64,000 nucleotides of DNA from Nicotiana tabacum. Lineage: Eukaryota; Streptophyta; Magnoliopsida; Solanales; Solanaceae. The notes below the pieces were generated by a model. The model was given only the letters and a program-made list of their open reading frames with translations, did no database searches and was not told where the DNA came from. The stretch is taken from NCBI RefSeq assembly GCF_000715075.1, contig NC_134095.1:13706222-13770221 (forward strand). The letters are read 5' to 3'. This document shows, piece by piece, positions 34,315 to 48,000 of the stretch (position 1 is its first letter; each line of letters starts with the position of its first letter). A program made the position numbers and the translations under genes.

Positions 34315-35719
34315 CATGAATATAGTTGAATACTTTTTTTTTTGGCTCTTATACTAGTCCTAATAGGAAGTAGAAATACTAACTAGATATTGAAGATCTC
34401 GTGATCAGTGACCAAGAATTTAATTAAGAGTATTTAAGATCTAATATATATGTAAAAAGTATTTTAACAAAACGTATATTGTATAATTTTTTAATGAATA
34501 ATATAATTATTATCCTTGAACTTATGTGGGTCCACAACTGCTAGGCTATAGAATTTTTATGGTAGACATATAGACATGTAAAAAATATAATAAAAGAAAA
34601 ATATAAAATATTAGAAGCCGAATGAAAACAACATCTACCTAGTAATCGTACACAGGATTCCAAATCACGTGGCCTTGCGCTGTGTTGCACCTTTCTTTTC
34701 TACCATTTTCTGGGATTCTATTCTATTAGAACGCTGTCCTTCTTTTTAGACGTGATACATACTTGTATATTGGCCATGAAATAGTTTAAAATTAAAAAGA
34801 AAAATCAAGAGGAAATAGAAGAAAGAGAAAAGGGGCAAAAGTGTAAATAGAATAACGACCAAAAGTAGAAGGGACAACTGTTTTTGACGGGAAATCAGTA
34901 AGAAGCCGTTGCAAAGTCGCGAAAGCCGCCAAGGGCATTTTCGGAAAGAGTGATTCTTAAGTCTTCTCTTCTGACATGTTAAGCATTGGAAGCCATTACT
35001 CCTTCCTGACTAACCGTCTGGGCTTCTGTGCATTATTTGTAGTGAAGACCAAGACAACTAAAAAAGAAGAGAAAAATAAAATTCAATTTTTCTTAAAAAA
35101 TTCATATATATCATTAAAAATTATTTTATATATATATATGAATATTATTTTACTTAAAAATTATGCCGTCACATGTTGTAGTAATAAAAAAAATTATATT
35201 ATCAGATTAAGTTGTCTATTGAATTTTGACCTATAATATAATAAGAGGAAACTCTCCATATCAAGACCAAATTATAATCTAAAACTGGAGTAATAATCAA
35301 TTAGATTGTATTGATAATCGTAACATATTTTTTTTAATTTTCTATTTTGGTGTCAGGTATCCGAAACTAATCAATTCGTATTTGCACCATTAAACATGAA
35401 ATCACTCTATTTAATGATAAATGAATCTTATACTTTCCATCATAAATCATAATCTTTAATGATTATTATCTGTGTATAATAAGTGTGTGTTATTACTTGG
35501 CAAAATGTTATGTAATCTGTACAACTGCTATAGATACGCAACAAGTGAAAATTTTGCATTATTGTAATTGGTATGGAGTACTTTCTATAATTAAGCTAAA
35601 AATAAAACAACAAAAAGGGAAAAAATGAAAAGAAAAAGAAAATAGAAAGAAGATGTTATGTAAGTGGTAGTTGTCATAGTTGTTACACTACTAACACACA
35701 CGCACACATACTCAACCAG
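34315..35719 (+). other. Region upstream of the kinesin gene
   Basis: No ORF of note is seen. The DNA is AT-rich except for a conserved-looking block at 34850-34950 with GTTGCAAAGTCGCGAAAGCC. A (CA)-rich stretch lies at 35695-35710. This is the likely promoter region, now only about 1.7 kb from the Tat element's right LTR. No TATA box is convincing. Confidence 0.4.
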
Positions 35720-36003
35720 TGTCACAATCTCCATCTTCTGAAATACTCCTCCATACACCCATTTTCATTTCTCTATTCCCTCAACTACCCTTTTCTCAAT
35801 CTTCTTACATTTTTTTTCCCAAGTGTGAATAACTAGCTTTCTTTCTTCCTCACCGACTCAATTAGCTGCTGTTGTTGTATCATTTTCTGGTCTCTTAATA
35901 CTTCCTTTCCAATTCCGTGAAAAAACAATCTTCTCTTCTTCTAACTGTTTTTCCCACTTCCATTTCTTTGACTGTATTATTTTCTTTTCTTGAGAATTTT
36001 CTT
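35720..36003 (+). promoter_or_regulatory. Pyrimidine-rich 5' leader of the kinesin gene
   Basis: The stretch is strongly C/T-rich (CTCCATCTTC, TTTCATTTCTCTATTCCCTC and similar), typical of plant 5' UTRs. The kinesin frame is open upstream to GTG at 35917, but the first ATG in that frame is at 36004. The transcription start is not determined. Confidence 0.45.
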
Positions 36004-39000
36004 ATGGAAGCAGCTAATGGGGAGGATTGTTGTGTTAAAGTGGCAGTTCATATTAGGCCACTCATTGGAGATGAGAAACTTCAGGGTTGTAAAGATTGTG
36101 TCTCTGTCGTCCCTAACAAGCCTCAGGTACTCTAATGTGATTCTTCAGATTTAGCATTTTTGGACTGAATTGGAGATTTTTTGGAGATCTGGATCTTATT
36201 GTGATACTCAAGCTCTAAAAAATTTATGCTTAATTGCTTTTTATGGACCTTATGGGTTCTGCATGTTTTAGTTTAAACCTAGTGTTTCTGTAATTGGAGT
36301 TTTTACTCTGATAGTTTGTGACGAAAAATGTCGAAGAATCTAACATTCCATCTGCCTGATTGAAGAATGCTAATCCAATTTTCTTTGATTTCTTTCTTCT
36401 TAATACATTTTGGGTGGGGTGAGGAGAGGGAAGGTGAAAAGGACTTGACTCTAAGGATTTAATTTTTGTTTGAATGTTTCAAGTGTGGCTCTAAATTGGG
36501 GAAAATGAACTTTTATTTTTTTTGGTGCTATCAGGGTTTCATACATGGACTAAAATCCTATTTCCTTAAACTTTTTTTGTTTGTTTCATTTGGATCTGCA
36601 ATTGACTTTTCTTCTTGAGTTTTGTAGTTTTCTATTGTATAGGAACTGCAATACAACTCACCTGGGTAAAGATTAAGGCTTTCCAAAAGAATCATGCATG
36701 TGAACTAATTCCCTTATGCCACTATTTTTGTTTATGTAAAAAGCTTAAACTTCATAGATTGGACTGAGTTCTTTCTCCATATTGATAATTAATAATTACC
36801 ACTTTTCAGTCTCTTTTATCCTAATTAATTTAATATGCTGCTGCTTTCTAATGACCTTCACTTCTGATAATTGGTTGGGCTTGCAGGTGCAAATTGGAAC
36901 ACATTCCTTTACTTTTGATCATGTTTACGGGAGCACTGCTTCTCCCTCAGCTGCCATGTATGAGGAGTGTGTGGCTCCTCTTGTTGATGGTTTGTTCCAA
37001 GGTTATAATGCCACCGTTCTTGCTTACGGCCAGGTAAATCATTTTGGTATACCAGAAGTGTAGGTCTGTAATAGAAGCTATAGTTAAATTCAGGCTTTTT
37101 TTTTCCATATTCTTTCAATTTACATTTCAATACAATGCAGACAGGTTCGGGGAAAACATACACAATGGGCACCGGTTTCAAAGATGGTTTCCAAACTGGA
37201 CTAATTCCCCAAGTTATGAACTCTTTGTTCAACAAGGTTGAGGCTTTGAAGCATCAGGCAGAATTCCAGTTGCATGTGTCTTTTATCGAGGTTTAGTAAC
37301 TCATTTCTTTTCTTTTGTTTTATTTTAAGTTCACTGAACCTACACATGCCCTTAAAATTTTTCCTGTGATTCCTTTTTCATTTTGTTGATGCTTTAAGCA
37401 TTTCAGTTCCTGGCGAGTATTTGTCCGAGCAAACTGCTTTTGAAACCGAAGCATCCTCAATGTTCTAGTAGATAGCTCTTATGTTCCCTAAACTGATGCA
37501 CTTATTTCTTTTGGTGTAGTTAAGATCACTTAAGAACTAATTGATAAGAAAGCTGAGGGACTTTGTTAATTGAGGGCGTAGGCTTCTATTAGGATTTAGC
37601 CATAGTAGGGTTATACTTCCATGATGGACTCAAAGTGTACATCAAGTCCAAATTCATGCTGCATTTGGCAACTCTGCACAGGATCGACTTTGCTCATGGA
37701 TTATGCATTTTCCCGATTTCTTTTAGTTAGATGATATTGGATTTTGTGTTAATTGTTCAAATATGTAGTTTCTTGTCAATGCAGCATCATACAATAGTCT
37801 GCTTTCAATTCTCTTTACTTGGAACCTATAGACTGATCAAACATCATTTCTAGAAGCTAACTTTTTCCCCCTATCATCTTGTTCTTTGTATAGACCAGAT
37901 ATATTTTTTATTTGAGTGATGTTACACATACTTTGTGACAGTACTTATGCAGCATTTTTACTAAGATAATTCTTTTTCCAGATACACAAAGAAGAAGTAC
38001 GAGATTTGCTGGATGCTATTTCTGTTAACAGATCAGAGACAACAAATGGACACAATGGAAAAGTTGCTATTCCTGGGAAACCCCCAATACAAATTCGTGA
38101 ATCTTCAAATGGTGTTATTACATTGGCAGGATCCACCGAACGCAGTGTGAGAACACTCAAAGAAATGGCTGATTGCCTGGAGCAAGGATCTCTTAGCAGG
38201 GCCACAGGCAGTACAAACATGAATAACCAATCAAGGTTGGAACCTAGTTAATTGTATAGTGTACTCTCTCCTCCTTTGCTTATTTTGGTCTGAAACATGA
38301 TATACTCTCATCCATCTCAAAAAAAAAATGATATACTTTCACATGAAACTCCTAAATTCAAAAAGAAAAAAACTGACATTAATTTTTTTCTTTTTAATTT
38401 TCTTTTTTTGGGGGGTTGGGTGGAAGTGTCGGTGAACTTTTGTGCATATAAATGACGATATGAGTTGAGCTTAAATGAAGAAGTGAGGATTCATGTAGCG
38501 GACCCCAACTTTTTTGAGACTGAAGCATAGTTATAATGTTCTGATAATTTACAAATGAACTTGGTCCTTTGTTAAGAAAGAAATTATTTAAACGCGTAAG
38601 ACTTTGACACATGAATTTATTAACACGAATGAAAGAATACAAGCAAACTAATAGGGAGAGTTCTTAAATCCAGTTTTTGTTGCTTGTGTCCTGAAGGACC
38701 GAGTATTGACTCGTGAAAGATGCATTCTTTCTGTTAAATTATTTGTAAATATTTATCCCCTTTTTGTTTTCACTTTTTCAGTCGCTCTCATGCCATATTC
38801 ACCATTACAGTGGAGCAGATGCGCAAGACTAGTTCTAATGACGGCCACAGCAATGAATGCATGACTGAAGAATATCTTTGTGCCAAGCTGCATTTGGTAG
38901 ATCTTGCTGGTTCAGAGCGAGCAAAACGAACGGGATCAGATGGTCTCCGTTTCAAAGAAGGTTCTTGTTTTAACATTCTTCCTGTCTTTGAAAGTGTCTC

Positions 39001-42000
39001 TTTCATGTCGGTTATTGACCTACTTGTCCACCACAGGAGTTCACATTAATAAAGGCCTTCTTGCACTTGGAAATGTTATTAGTGCACTTGGGGATGAGAA
39101 AAAGCGGAAAGAAGGTGTCCATGTTCCTTATCGAGACAGTAAACTCACCCGGCTATTGCAGGTTTGACATGGTTCCATGTTTTAGGTTGTTCCAATACTT
39201 CATCAAGTCACTAAAATATTAAACACAAGGAGAACCAGATCTAAGAATTGGGAAAAACATTTCATATTTCTGTCTGAGCATCTCCTCATTTGTGTGCTAT
39301 ATGTTGGAGCTCTGAACGAACGGGTGTGAAGAGAACTCATTTGATCAAAGTAATCCAAAAGCAGCTTTTGCCTCATTTGGTCAAATGAGTTATCTTTGCT
39401 CCTGTTTGTTCTTAAAATGGTCATTGACATCAGGGGCACCTCATGCTTCCCAATTTGTTGATAGTTATGATGCAATCTTGATAATAAATAGTTTCCTGAA
39501 TATCTTTCCAACATCCAATCTGAATAAGTCCAATCCTTTTCCTGTGATGTAATCAGATTTCTAATATTGAAAGGTTCCCCGAAATCCTTGCTCCTTGGTA
39601 CTCTTTATTGTAATAGTAAAATGTCAGCTGGCCTTAGTTATAAGTTTTTCTCACTGGAGAATTTATCACATAAAAGAAGAAGTCATCTCGTTGGAAAGGA
39701 ATTAAATTGGAAAATGAACACTGCGAAAATTGTGGGCTGAGTTTGGCAATAATACAATATTAGGGCGCCTTGTTATTTTAGGATTTGGTAATATCATCAT
39801 CTTTTAAAGTTGATTTTTTTTTTTTGGACTTTTTGTTTCTCCCTTGTTGATTTTATAGTCTATTTATTTAGTTATTTGTTTATTTTTTCTAATGAAGTGT
39901 TTTTGGCAAATGACAGGATTCACTTGGTGGTAACAGTCGGACAGTCATGATTGGTAATTCCAGTTTTAACCCCTTATTCTTTCTAGTTTGAATGGTTTGT
40001 GAATAGCATAGTGCATAACCTATTATGTGTGTCAGTCTTGCTGAACTTTTCTACACTTAAGTCTTGCCAAAGAAAGCATTGTGACCGTGACTTAGTGATA
40101 TTAACTATATACTTTCTTCTGGACCTAGAATAAACCATGCTAAACTGCCAAACAGATTTTCTAATAAGTAGTTTGTCACTCTCGAAATGAACGCTCTAGT
40201 TGATTTCTTTGATCATGAATGCACGTCACAGTTTTAGCATTTAAGCAGCAGTTGATTACACTAAATTGTTTCTGTTCACTGGATAATGAAGTGGCTCTTC
40301 AGAGATCTTTTGCTTCGGAGACTGCAAAGCTTGCATTTTCTAATGACTTGCACAAGCTTGGTTTCTCTTTAGATTTAGGTGAAAGCCTCTTCTTTATTCT
40401 TCTAGGTAAATTATGATATTGAACACAGACCTTGACATCAGTTTAACTTCTTTCCAAATTGGTTGTTTAATTCCCCTCATTGCTTTCAAGCCATCTATTG
40501 TTCTTTTCATCTTCTTGAGATGAGCCGAGGGTCTATCAGAAACAACTTCTCTACCCCAGGGTAGGGGTAAAGTCTACGTACACACTACCCTCCCTAGAGC
40601 CCAGCTCTACTGGGTTGTTGTTGTTGTTCTTTTTGTTGTTGTTGTTGTATTGCTTTCAAGCCTGTTAGCTGTGGGTGATATGTGTATGGTTACAATAAGG
40701 AATCACGTGCGTTTGGCACACCTCATGAGGTGTATTTATCTGGCTCATGATAACACAATTTTATGAAGACATCTTACCTTATCAATTAAAAGGAGAAAAA
40801 ATCTAAGGAAATAAAAGTGGTCTTTGGAAGAATGAACTAAAGCTTATCTAAAGTAACAATCAGTAGTTGTATCTTATTTAATTAGAGTTGTTATCCTTCT
40901 TTCTTGCCAGCCTTTGAGATGTTTCCATGCCTTGTCCTGCGACAAGCAGATTCCTTTTGTATTCTTGCTTATGGTTTATGTATTTTCCAGCATGCATTAG
41001 TCCTGCTGATATAAATGCTGAAGAAACTTTGAACACTCTTAAATATGCAAATCGGGCTCGCAATATTCAGAACAAGCCAGTTGTAAGTCTAGTGACAAAC
41101 CTTATTTCATGAATCTTCTTATCATTTCTGGATCAAGAATTAAGTAGTTTTCCTTAAATTATGTCCAGATCAATCGAGATCCTGTATCTAGTGAGATGCT
41201 GAAGATGCGGCAACAACTAGAGTATTTGCAGGCAGAACTCTGTGCCCGTGGGGGAGGTGCTTCATCTGAGATTCAGGTAAATTTTTGTTGTGCTCGGGTG
41301 TAGATGTCAGCATACTACCTTTTTAATTAAATATTAAATAAAGCTCTGGATCATCTTCAGTCTTCACTAAATGACAATGGAGATCTCAATTTGAAATTTC
41401 ATGTCTAGGTACTCAAGGATAGGATTTCATGGCTTGAAGCTAGTAATGAGGAGCTAAGCAGAGAACTGCATGAGTACCGCAGAAGAGGCTCTGGCACTGA
41501 GCAATGTGGAACTGAAGTGAAGGTATACATTGAGCTCCCCTCACTTGTAGAAGCCATTTTAAGCCCCCAGGGCTTTGGTCTAGTGGCAGGAATGCAACTT
41601 GTGATGTGTGGCTTAGTAGGCGGCTAGGCGCACGTCACGGGTTCGAACGCTACCACAGACAAAAAGTCTGGTAACTGGTATTTAAGCGAAGAAGGGTAGT
41701 GGGGCGGGCCCATTATCCACCGAGTTTCGAACAATGAGTCACTGGTCCCCGGGGTTGTCTCGGTTATCAAAAAAAAAAAGAAAAAAAAAAGAAGAGGAAT
41801 TCTCATCCAACTTAGTTGCTTAACAAATTCTTCATCTCTATTTCAGGCTAATGGTGTCTTTTCAGTAAAAAGCGAAGGCCTCAAAAGGGGCTTGCAAAGT
41901 ATAGAGTCATCTGACTATCCAATGAATGAAAATGGTGCGTCACTCTCAACTTTTTGTACTAGGTTACGAGGTATATATTCCGATGACTATGTTTGAACTG

Positions 42001-45000
42001 GGATGTTTTCAGGAAGAAAAGCAATTTTCATTGTCTTAAGAATTTAAAATCTAAATGTTGAAGTGGTTTCAGTATTCTTATTTGGAGCCAGTCTCTGTAC
42101 TGCCAGGTGATTCAGGAGATATGGATGAAGAAGCAGCAAAGGAGTGGGAACATACCCTCCTGCAAGACACAATGGACAAAGAATTGAATGAGTTAAATAG
42201 GCGCTTAGAGCAGAAAGAGGTAAGGCAGACTCTTGAAAGCAAAGTAGATGTTCTTAACATTAAACCAATTTGTTATCGTTTAAAATTGTCTGTTCCTGTG
42301 CATATTTTTTTGGGGGGGATTAACCTATTAAAGGGAAGTGCTAGCATTCATTAAAGACGCCCATCATTAATCAGTGTGGTTAAGAACAATATCCATTAGG
42401 AGCAGCAAAGCTAAAATTGGGCTAATACATAGTGATTTTGGGAAGTTCTTACAGCTTTTCAAGTGCTTTGAAGTTAGCTACTGTCCCCCCCCCCCTTCTC
42501 ACATGGACCAGGGAGGCTACTAGGGATTCCACGTCCTTTACTTGATTTTCGCATTTGCAATAGCGACTTTAAACTTCTATTATTAATGCTTTGGCTTTTG
42601 CTGTTAGTAAACTCGTGTTTAGATGTTTCTTCTTTGGTATGCCTTGCAGTTAATTGTGAAATAGTTATTCATCAAAAATATTAATTGCGAATATAGAATT
42701 TAAACATGGGATAGTGCTCTTGGCTGTGCAGTTCTCTTAGATGGTAACCTTCTATGGTTGCTCATTTTCCTATCTTTGATGCATGTGGTGATTTGACATA
42801 TATATCTGTGCAACAATAATTCAGTCTGAAATGAAACTTTATGGAGGCTTGGACACCATGGCACTGAAGCAACATTTTGGAAAGAAACTTTTGGAACTTG
42901 AAGAGGAGAAAAGAGCGGTGCAGGTAATAGAAAAGCAATGAAAATGTGATCGCACGTTGTCATTTTGAGCTTGTCAAACTGATGTTCCCTTTTTCAATTG
43001 ACCTGCTGATGCAGCAAGAGAGAGATAGATTATTAGCTGAGGTTGAAAACCTTGCAGCCAACAATGATGGACAAGCACTAAAATTGCAAGACACGCATTC
43101 CCAGAAACTAAAGTCCCTTGAAGCACAGGTCTGCCCAATTGTACCATGTTCCATTGTATAGCCATGAGTATCATGCTTAACTCTAATATCTTAAACATGT
43201 TTGCCGACCAGATACAAGATCTTAAGAAAAAACAAGAGAACCAGGTTCAGCTTTTAAAGCAAAAACAGAAGAGTGATGACGCAGCAAAGCGCTTGCAAGA
43301 TGAAATACAATCAATCAAGGCACAAAAGGTTGGTTTACATTTCTCGTTTGCTTAACACCCTTTCTACCACTTATATGCAACTTATGTTCTTTCCTTTTAT
43401 AGGTACAATTGCAGCATAAGATTAAACAAGAGGCTGAACAATTTCGTCAATGGAAGGCATCTCGGGAGAAAGAGTTAATGCAGGTAGTTTGCTGCTATTA
43501 CTTTTTCCCCATACGTTCTTCGTCTTGTAACATGTTGGGGGGTCATTATTTGAAAGTGTTGAAAGGGATGACTTTTCTGCTATTTCAGTACTATAAATAT
43601 TTTCATAAGAGTATTATATTCATGCATTAGTGTTGAGGCAAGTTCAATTAATTCTGGTTGAAATTCTACTTTATGTTGTTAACCAACAATAATTTCCTTG
43701 GACCTTATCAAAAAAGATTTCCTTTAAATGCAGTTAAGGAAGGAAGGGAGAAGGAATGAGTATGAGAGACATAAATTGCTATTTCAGTACTATAAATATT
43801 TTCATAAGAGTATTATATTCATGCATTAGTGTTGAAAGGGATGACTTTTCTGCTATTTCAGTACTATTAAATATTTTCATAAGAGTATTATATTCATGCA
43901 TTAGTGTTGAGGCAAGTTCAATTAATTCTGGTTGAAATTCTACTTTATGTTGTTAACCATTACTGTTGAGGCAAGTTCAATTAATTCTGGTTGAAATTCT
44001 ACTTTATGTTGTTAACCAACAATAATTTCCTTGGACCTTATCAAAAAAGATTTCCTTGAAATGCAGTTAAGGAAGGAAGGGAGAAGGAATGAGTATGAGA
44101 GACATAAATTGCTATTTCAGTACTATAAATATTTTCATAAGAGTATTATATTCATGCATTAGTGTTGAAAGGGATGACTTTTCTGCTATTTCAGTACTAT
44201 AAATATTTTCATAAGAGTATTATATTCATGCATTAGTGTTGAGGCAAGTTCAATTAATTCTGGTTGAAATTCTACTTTATGTTGTTAACCATTACTGTTG
44301 AGGCAAGTTCAATTAATTCTGGTTGAAATTCTACTTTATGTTGTTAACCAACAATAATTTCCTTGGACCTTATCAAAAAAGATTTCCTTGAAATGCAGTT
44401 AAGGAAGGAAGGGAGAAGGAATGAGTATGAGAGACATAAATTGCAAGCTTTAAATCAGCGACAAAAGATGGTGAGCATTTTACTTTCCTCTTTGTCTTTG
44501 CATCGCCTTTCATTTTTCTACAGCAGTTTTAATCTGCTGGCCAAAGTCTAATTTAAAAATCTTCAATCGTACTTCATGAAATGGATGTGTAAGCAGAGGC
44601 GGATCCAGGACTTGGAAGTTCCGGGTGCCACACTATGTTGAACGTAAACATATTGCTATTTACACGGTCCAATAAATAGGGTAAAATTTGGCCGGTTTGA
44701 TCCATTTTGAGCTTCGATTCGGATTATTCATCGTTTTTGTTCAAATTAAAAAAAAATGTATCATTATGAGAACTTGGAACAAATCATAAGAATATCAAAA
44801 GTATTACTAATGTTATAAATCTTTCAATTACAATTATCTTCAAGTTTTTATATTCTGAAGACGTTCGATGATGACATCATTATTTACATTTGCAAATACT
44901 CCATGTTTTCTTAGTGAAATATCAAAATAACCACACAAATTTAAAAGAGTACTATAATATAGTCAACTTTCATCATTTTCTAAAATCTAAACCTTTTTTT

Positions 45001-48000
45001 ATTATTTTATAGTTTACTATCTAAAACCATTTTATTAATATTTATGTCATTTGTTAAAATTGTATAGTACTTATTAATATGGAGGTTGCACTTGCACATA
45101 CCCAGGACTAATACTTAAAGAAAAAGAGAAAAAGTCAAGAATTAATTAAACAGAAAAAGATTTAACTAAGATTAATTTAGAATAGCAAATCAGGATATTT
45201 TTTTTTAAAAAAAGGTATATTTGCAGCAAGGCAAAAGAGCAAAATATATATAAAAATGTGTATTTTCCGTTAAAAAAAGGGAGAAATACACAGAAAAATA
45301 TGAATTAAAAACAATTACCAAAAAGAAAAATATGAAATAAAAGAAGTGCATTTCCTTCAAGCCAAAAAGAGCAAAACCAAGGCAGAACACACAAACGTCC
45401 CAGGTGGAATTCGAACTCCCATCATTTAGGCGGAATCCTTAACCCTTTGCCAGTGGCATCATGCTACGTTTTATTACTGCGGGTGCCACATTAAATATAT
45501 AGACATATTCATATATGTATATACAACATAAACACTGTCTCGACCGAAGCTTGCGGGTGGCGTGCCACCCCTCTCTACAACGTAGATCCGCCCCTGTGTG
45601 TAAGTGGCAATTTTTGTTATCCTTTACGAAAAAATTCAGCCACTTGAACATCTATCTGTACCCCTCCTGCTCATATTGTGGCTATAGTACATTTGACAGC
45701 ATTGATTTAGTGGGTAACATAAGTTGGTGGCTTTACTAGAATAATGTGGACAAGAGTCAAGCTCGTGTAAGGAGGTGATCACAGTAAATATCTGAATTGT
45801 ATATGACATCATGGATTTATTTCAGGTTCTTCAAAGAAAGACAGAGGAGGCTGCAATGGCAACCAAGAGACTGAAAGAATTGCTAGAAGCACGTAAATCT
45901 TCAGGTCGTGAAAACTCAGGTTTGCACTGCATTGAGCTTTATCTGATGCCTTTGTTGTGGATCACTGTGCATTTCTGTTTCTAATTATAATAAAGGGTAT
46001 CAAGAAATTTGCTCTCATATAAAGTTCCATTGAAGTTCTACTAAGTTCTGAACTTTTAACTGTTCATTTTTACATATGTTGTGTTTAACATGCAGTTACT
46101 AGCAATGGCCACATTACTAGCAATGGCCACATAGCAAATGGACAGGTACTAATCTAGCTCTCTTTTGGACTCTAATGGATTTTGTTTCTGTACCTGTTCG
46201 ATCGAAGAATTTACTCAAGTATCTTTTGCATTCAGAGCAATGAGAAATCATTGCAACGTTGGCTTGATCATGAGCTTGAAGTGATGGTGAATGTTCATGA
46301 AGTTCGTCACGAGTATGAGAAGCAAAGTCAAGTGTATGTAATAAACTTTAGTTTACCTAAAGAAATCTTCTCTTAATGTGTACACACTCAACAATTCATG
46401 TTCTTTGAATTTCTTAAAATTGATTCTTTTCATCTCAGACGAGCTGCACTGGGTGAAGAGCTAGCAGTGTTGAGACAAGTTGATGAATTTGCCTCAAAAG
46501 GACTGAGTCCTCCAAGGGGTAAAAATGGTTTCTCTAGGTGTGTATACTAAACTCTTCTTATCTTTCAGCCAATAGTGGATTCTTTAATTCTCCAAAATGC
46601 AGCTGGAAGAGCATTAACTACATTAAACTACTAAAGCAAGTTCGGTGTAATGGATTTCTATTCATGGTTATCTGTTCAGGGCATCTTCAATGTCGCCAAA
46701 TGCTAGAACGGCACGAATTGCTTCCCTTGAGAATATGTTAAGCATTTCATCCAATTCTCTAGTTGCCATGGCTTCACAACTTTCAGAAGCAGAAGAACGA
46801 GAGCGTGCCTTCAGCAATCGTGGGCGTTGGAACCAGCTCCGCTCAATGGGGGATGCAAAAAGTTTACTCCAATATATGTTCAATTCTCTTGCTGATGCAA
46901 GGTATCTGCTGATGTGTTTTGCATCTTGTAGTATGAGTTGTTATTATCTGAAGCTTGATAAGTAGAAATAACTAGAATCTTTATGCTCTGTATTAAAGAA
47001 GGAATTGCGAAAGGAAATAGAGAAACTGAAGGTCTACTGCAACTAAAACTATCTGAAACACTAGATAGGTCTTTTGAGCTTAGCTGTGGAATGTGGATTA
47101 GGAGCATACTGCTTAGGTCCAGTAGTGAGAGTTTTCAACCCAAAAAGATTTTGTATCTTGGTAAGCTAGGGACGTCAAAAGGTTATGAAAGCGGGTTCCA
47201 AAAGGGTAAGCAGGTCTTGTCTTTACCTTAGAGAGTTCATTTAGTCTCCATATGTTTACACAAGTGTAAAATTCCACATCATCCCAGTCAAAAAAGTTCC
47301 ACTCAAAAAAAAAAAAAAGGAAGGAAGACAGAACCTTGGAAGATTTCCTTAGGAATGAGTGCATACGATACCCTAACTGAACACTATCTCATATGGTACT
47401 TGGGGTCTAAGTTGCTCCGACACGGCAGTTTAGGACCTTAGGAATGCTTCACACTTGTGCTACACGAAACTAGTATGGGTGTGGGTATGGGATCCGTACC
47501 GGATGTGGTCAAACAATTTTGGGTACTTTGACCATGACAGACGGAAAAATTCGAGACGAGATACAATTTGATTCCCGAAATCAGAACCAAATCTAGGGTA
47601 AATTTGAAGAAAATAGCATACCTTATCTAGGAAATCAATCATTTACTTATCTATAACTTGAGAATAAAAAAAAATCCACACTTTACAAGATATTCGTAAA
47701 TATTCCACAAAATTTTCATAATTTAGAGATATTTTTATGTTTTTTATTTTTTCAATTATTTTTAGACGTATCCCTGCACCCGTATCCGTACTAGGATCTG
47801 TATCCCCGAAATTTAGAATTTACATCTTGAAGGATCCAATCTCTAGATCTGCGCCCGTGTCGGACACCCGCAACCGTATCCGAGCAACATAGCTTGGGAT
47901 AACTGTCTCTACCTCAAAGTGCATATGAATTCTGGATGATTTCTGACATGACGTCCAGCTATTAACTAAAAACAAATTTGAAGAAGCAACATCTCATTTA

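Noticed and set aside
35917..36003. Upstream GTG start extending the kinesin by 29 residues
   Set aside because: Plant nuclear genes rarely start at GTG. The stretch is hydrophobic leader-like translation of a pyrimidine-rich UTR, and the ATG at 36004 gives the family's usual N-terminus.
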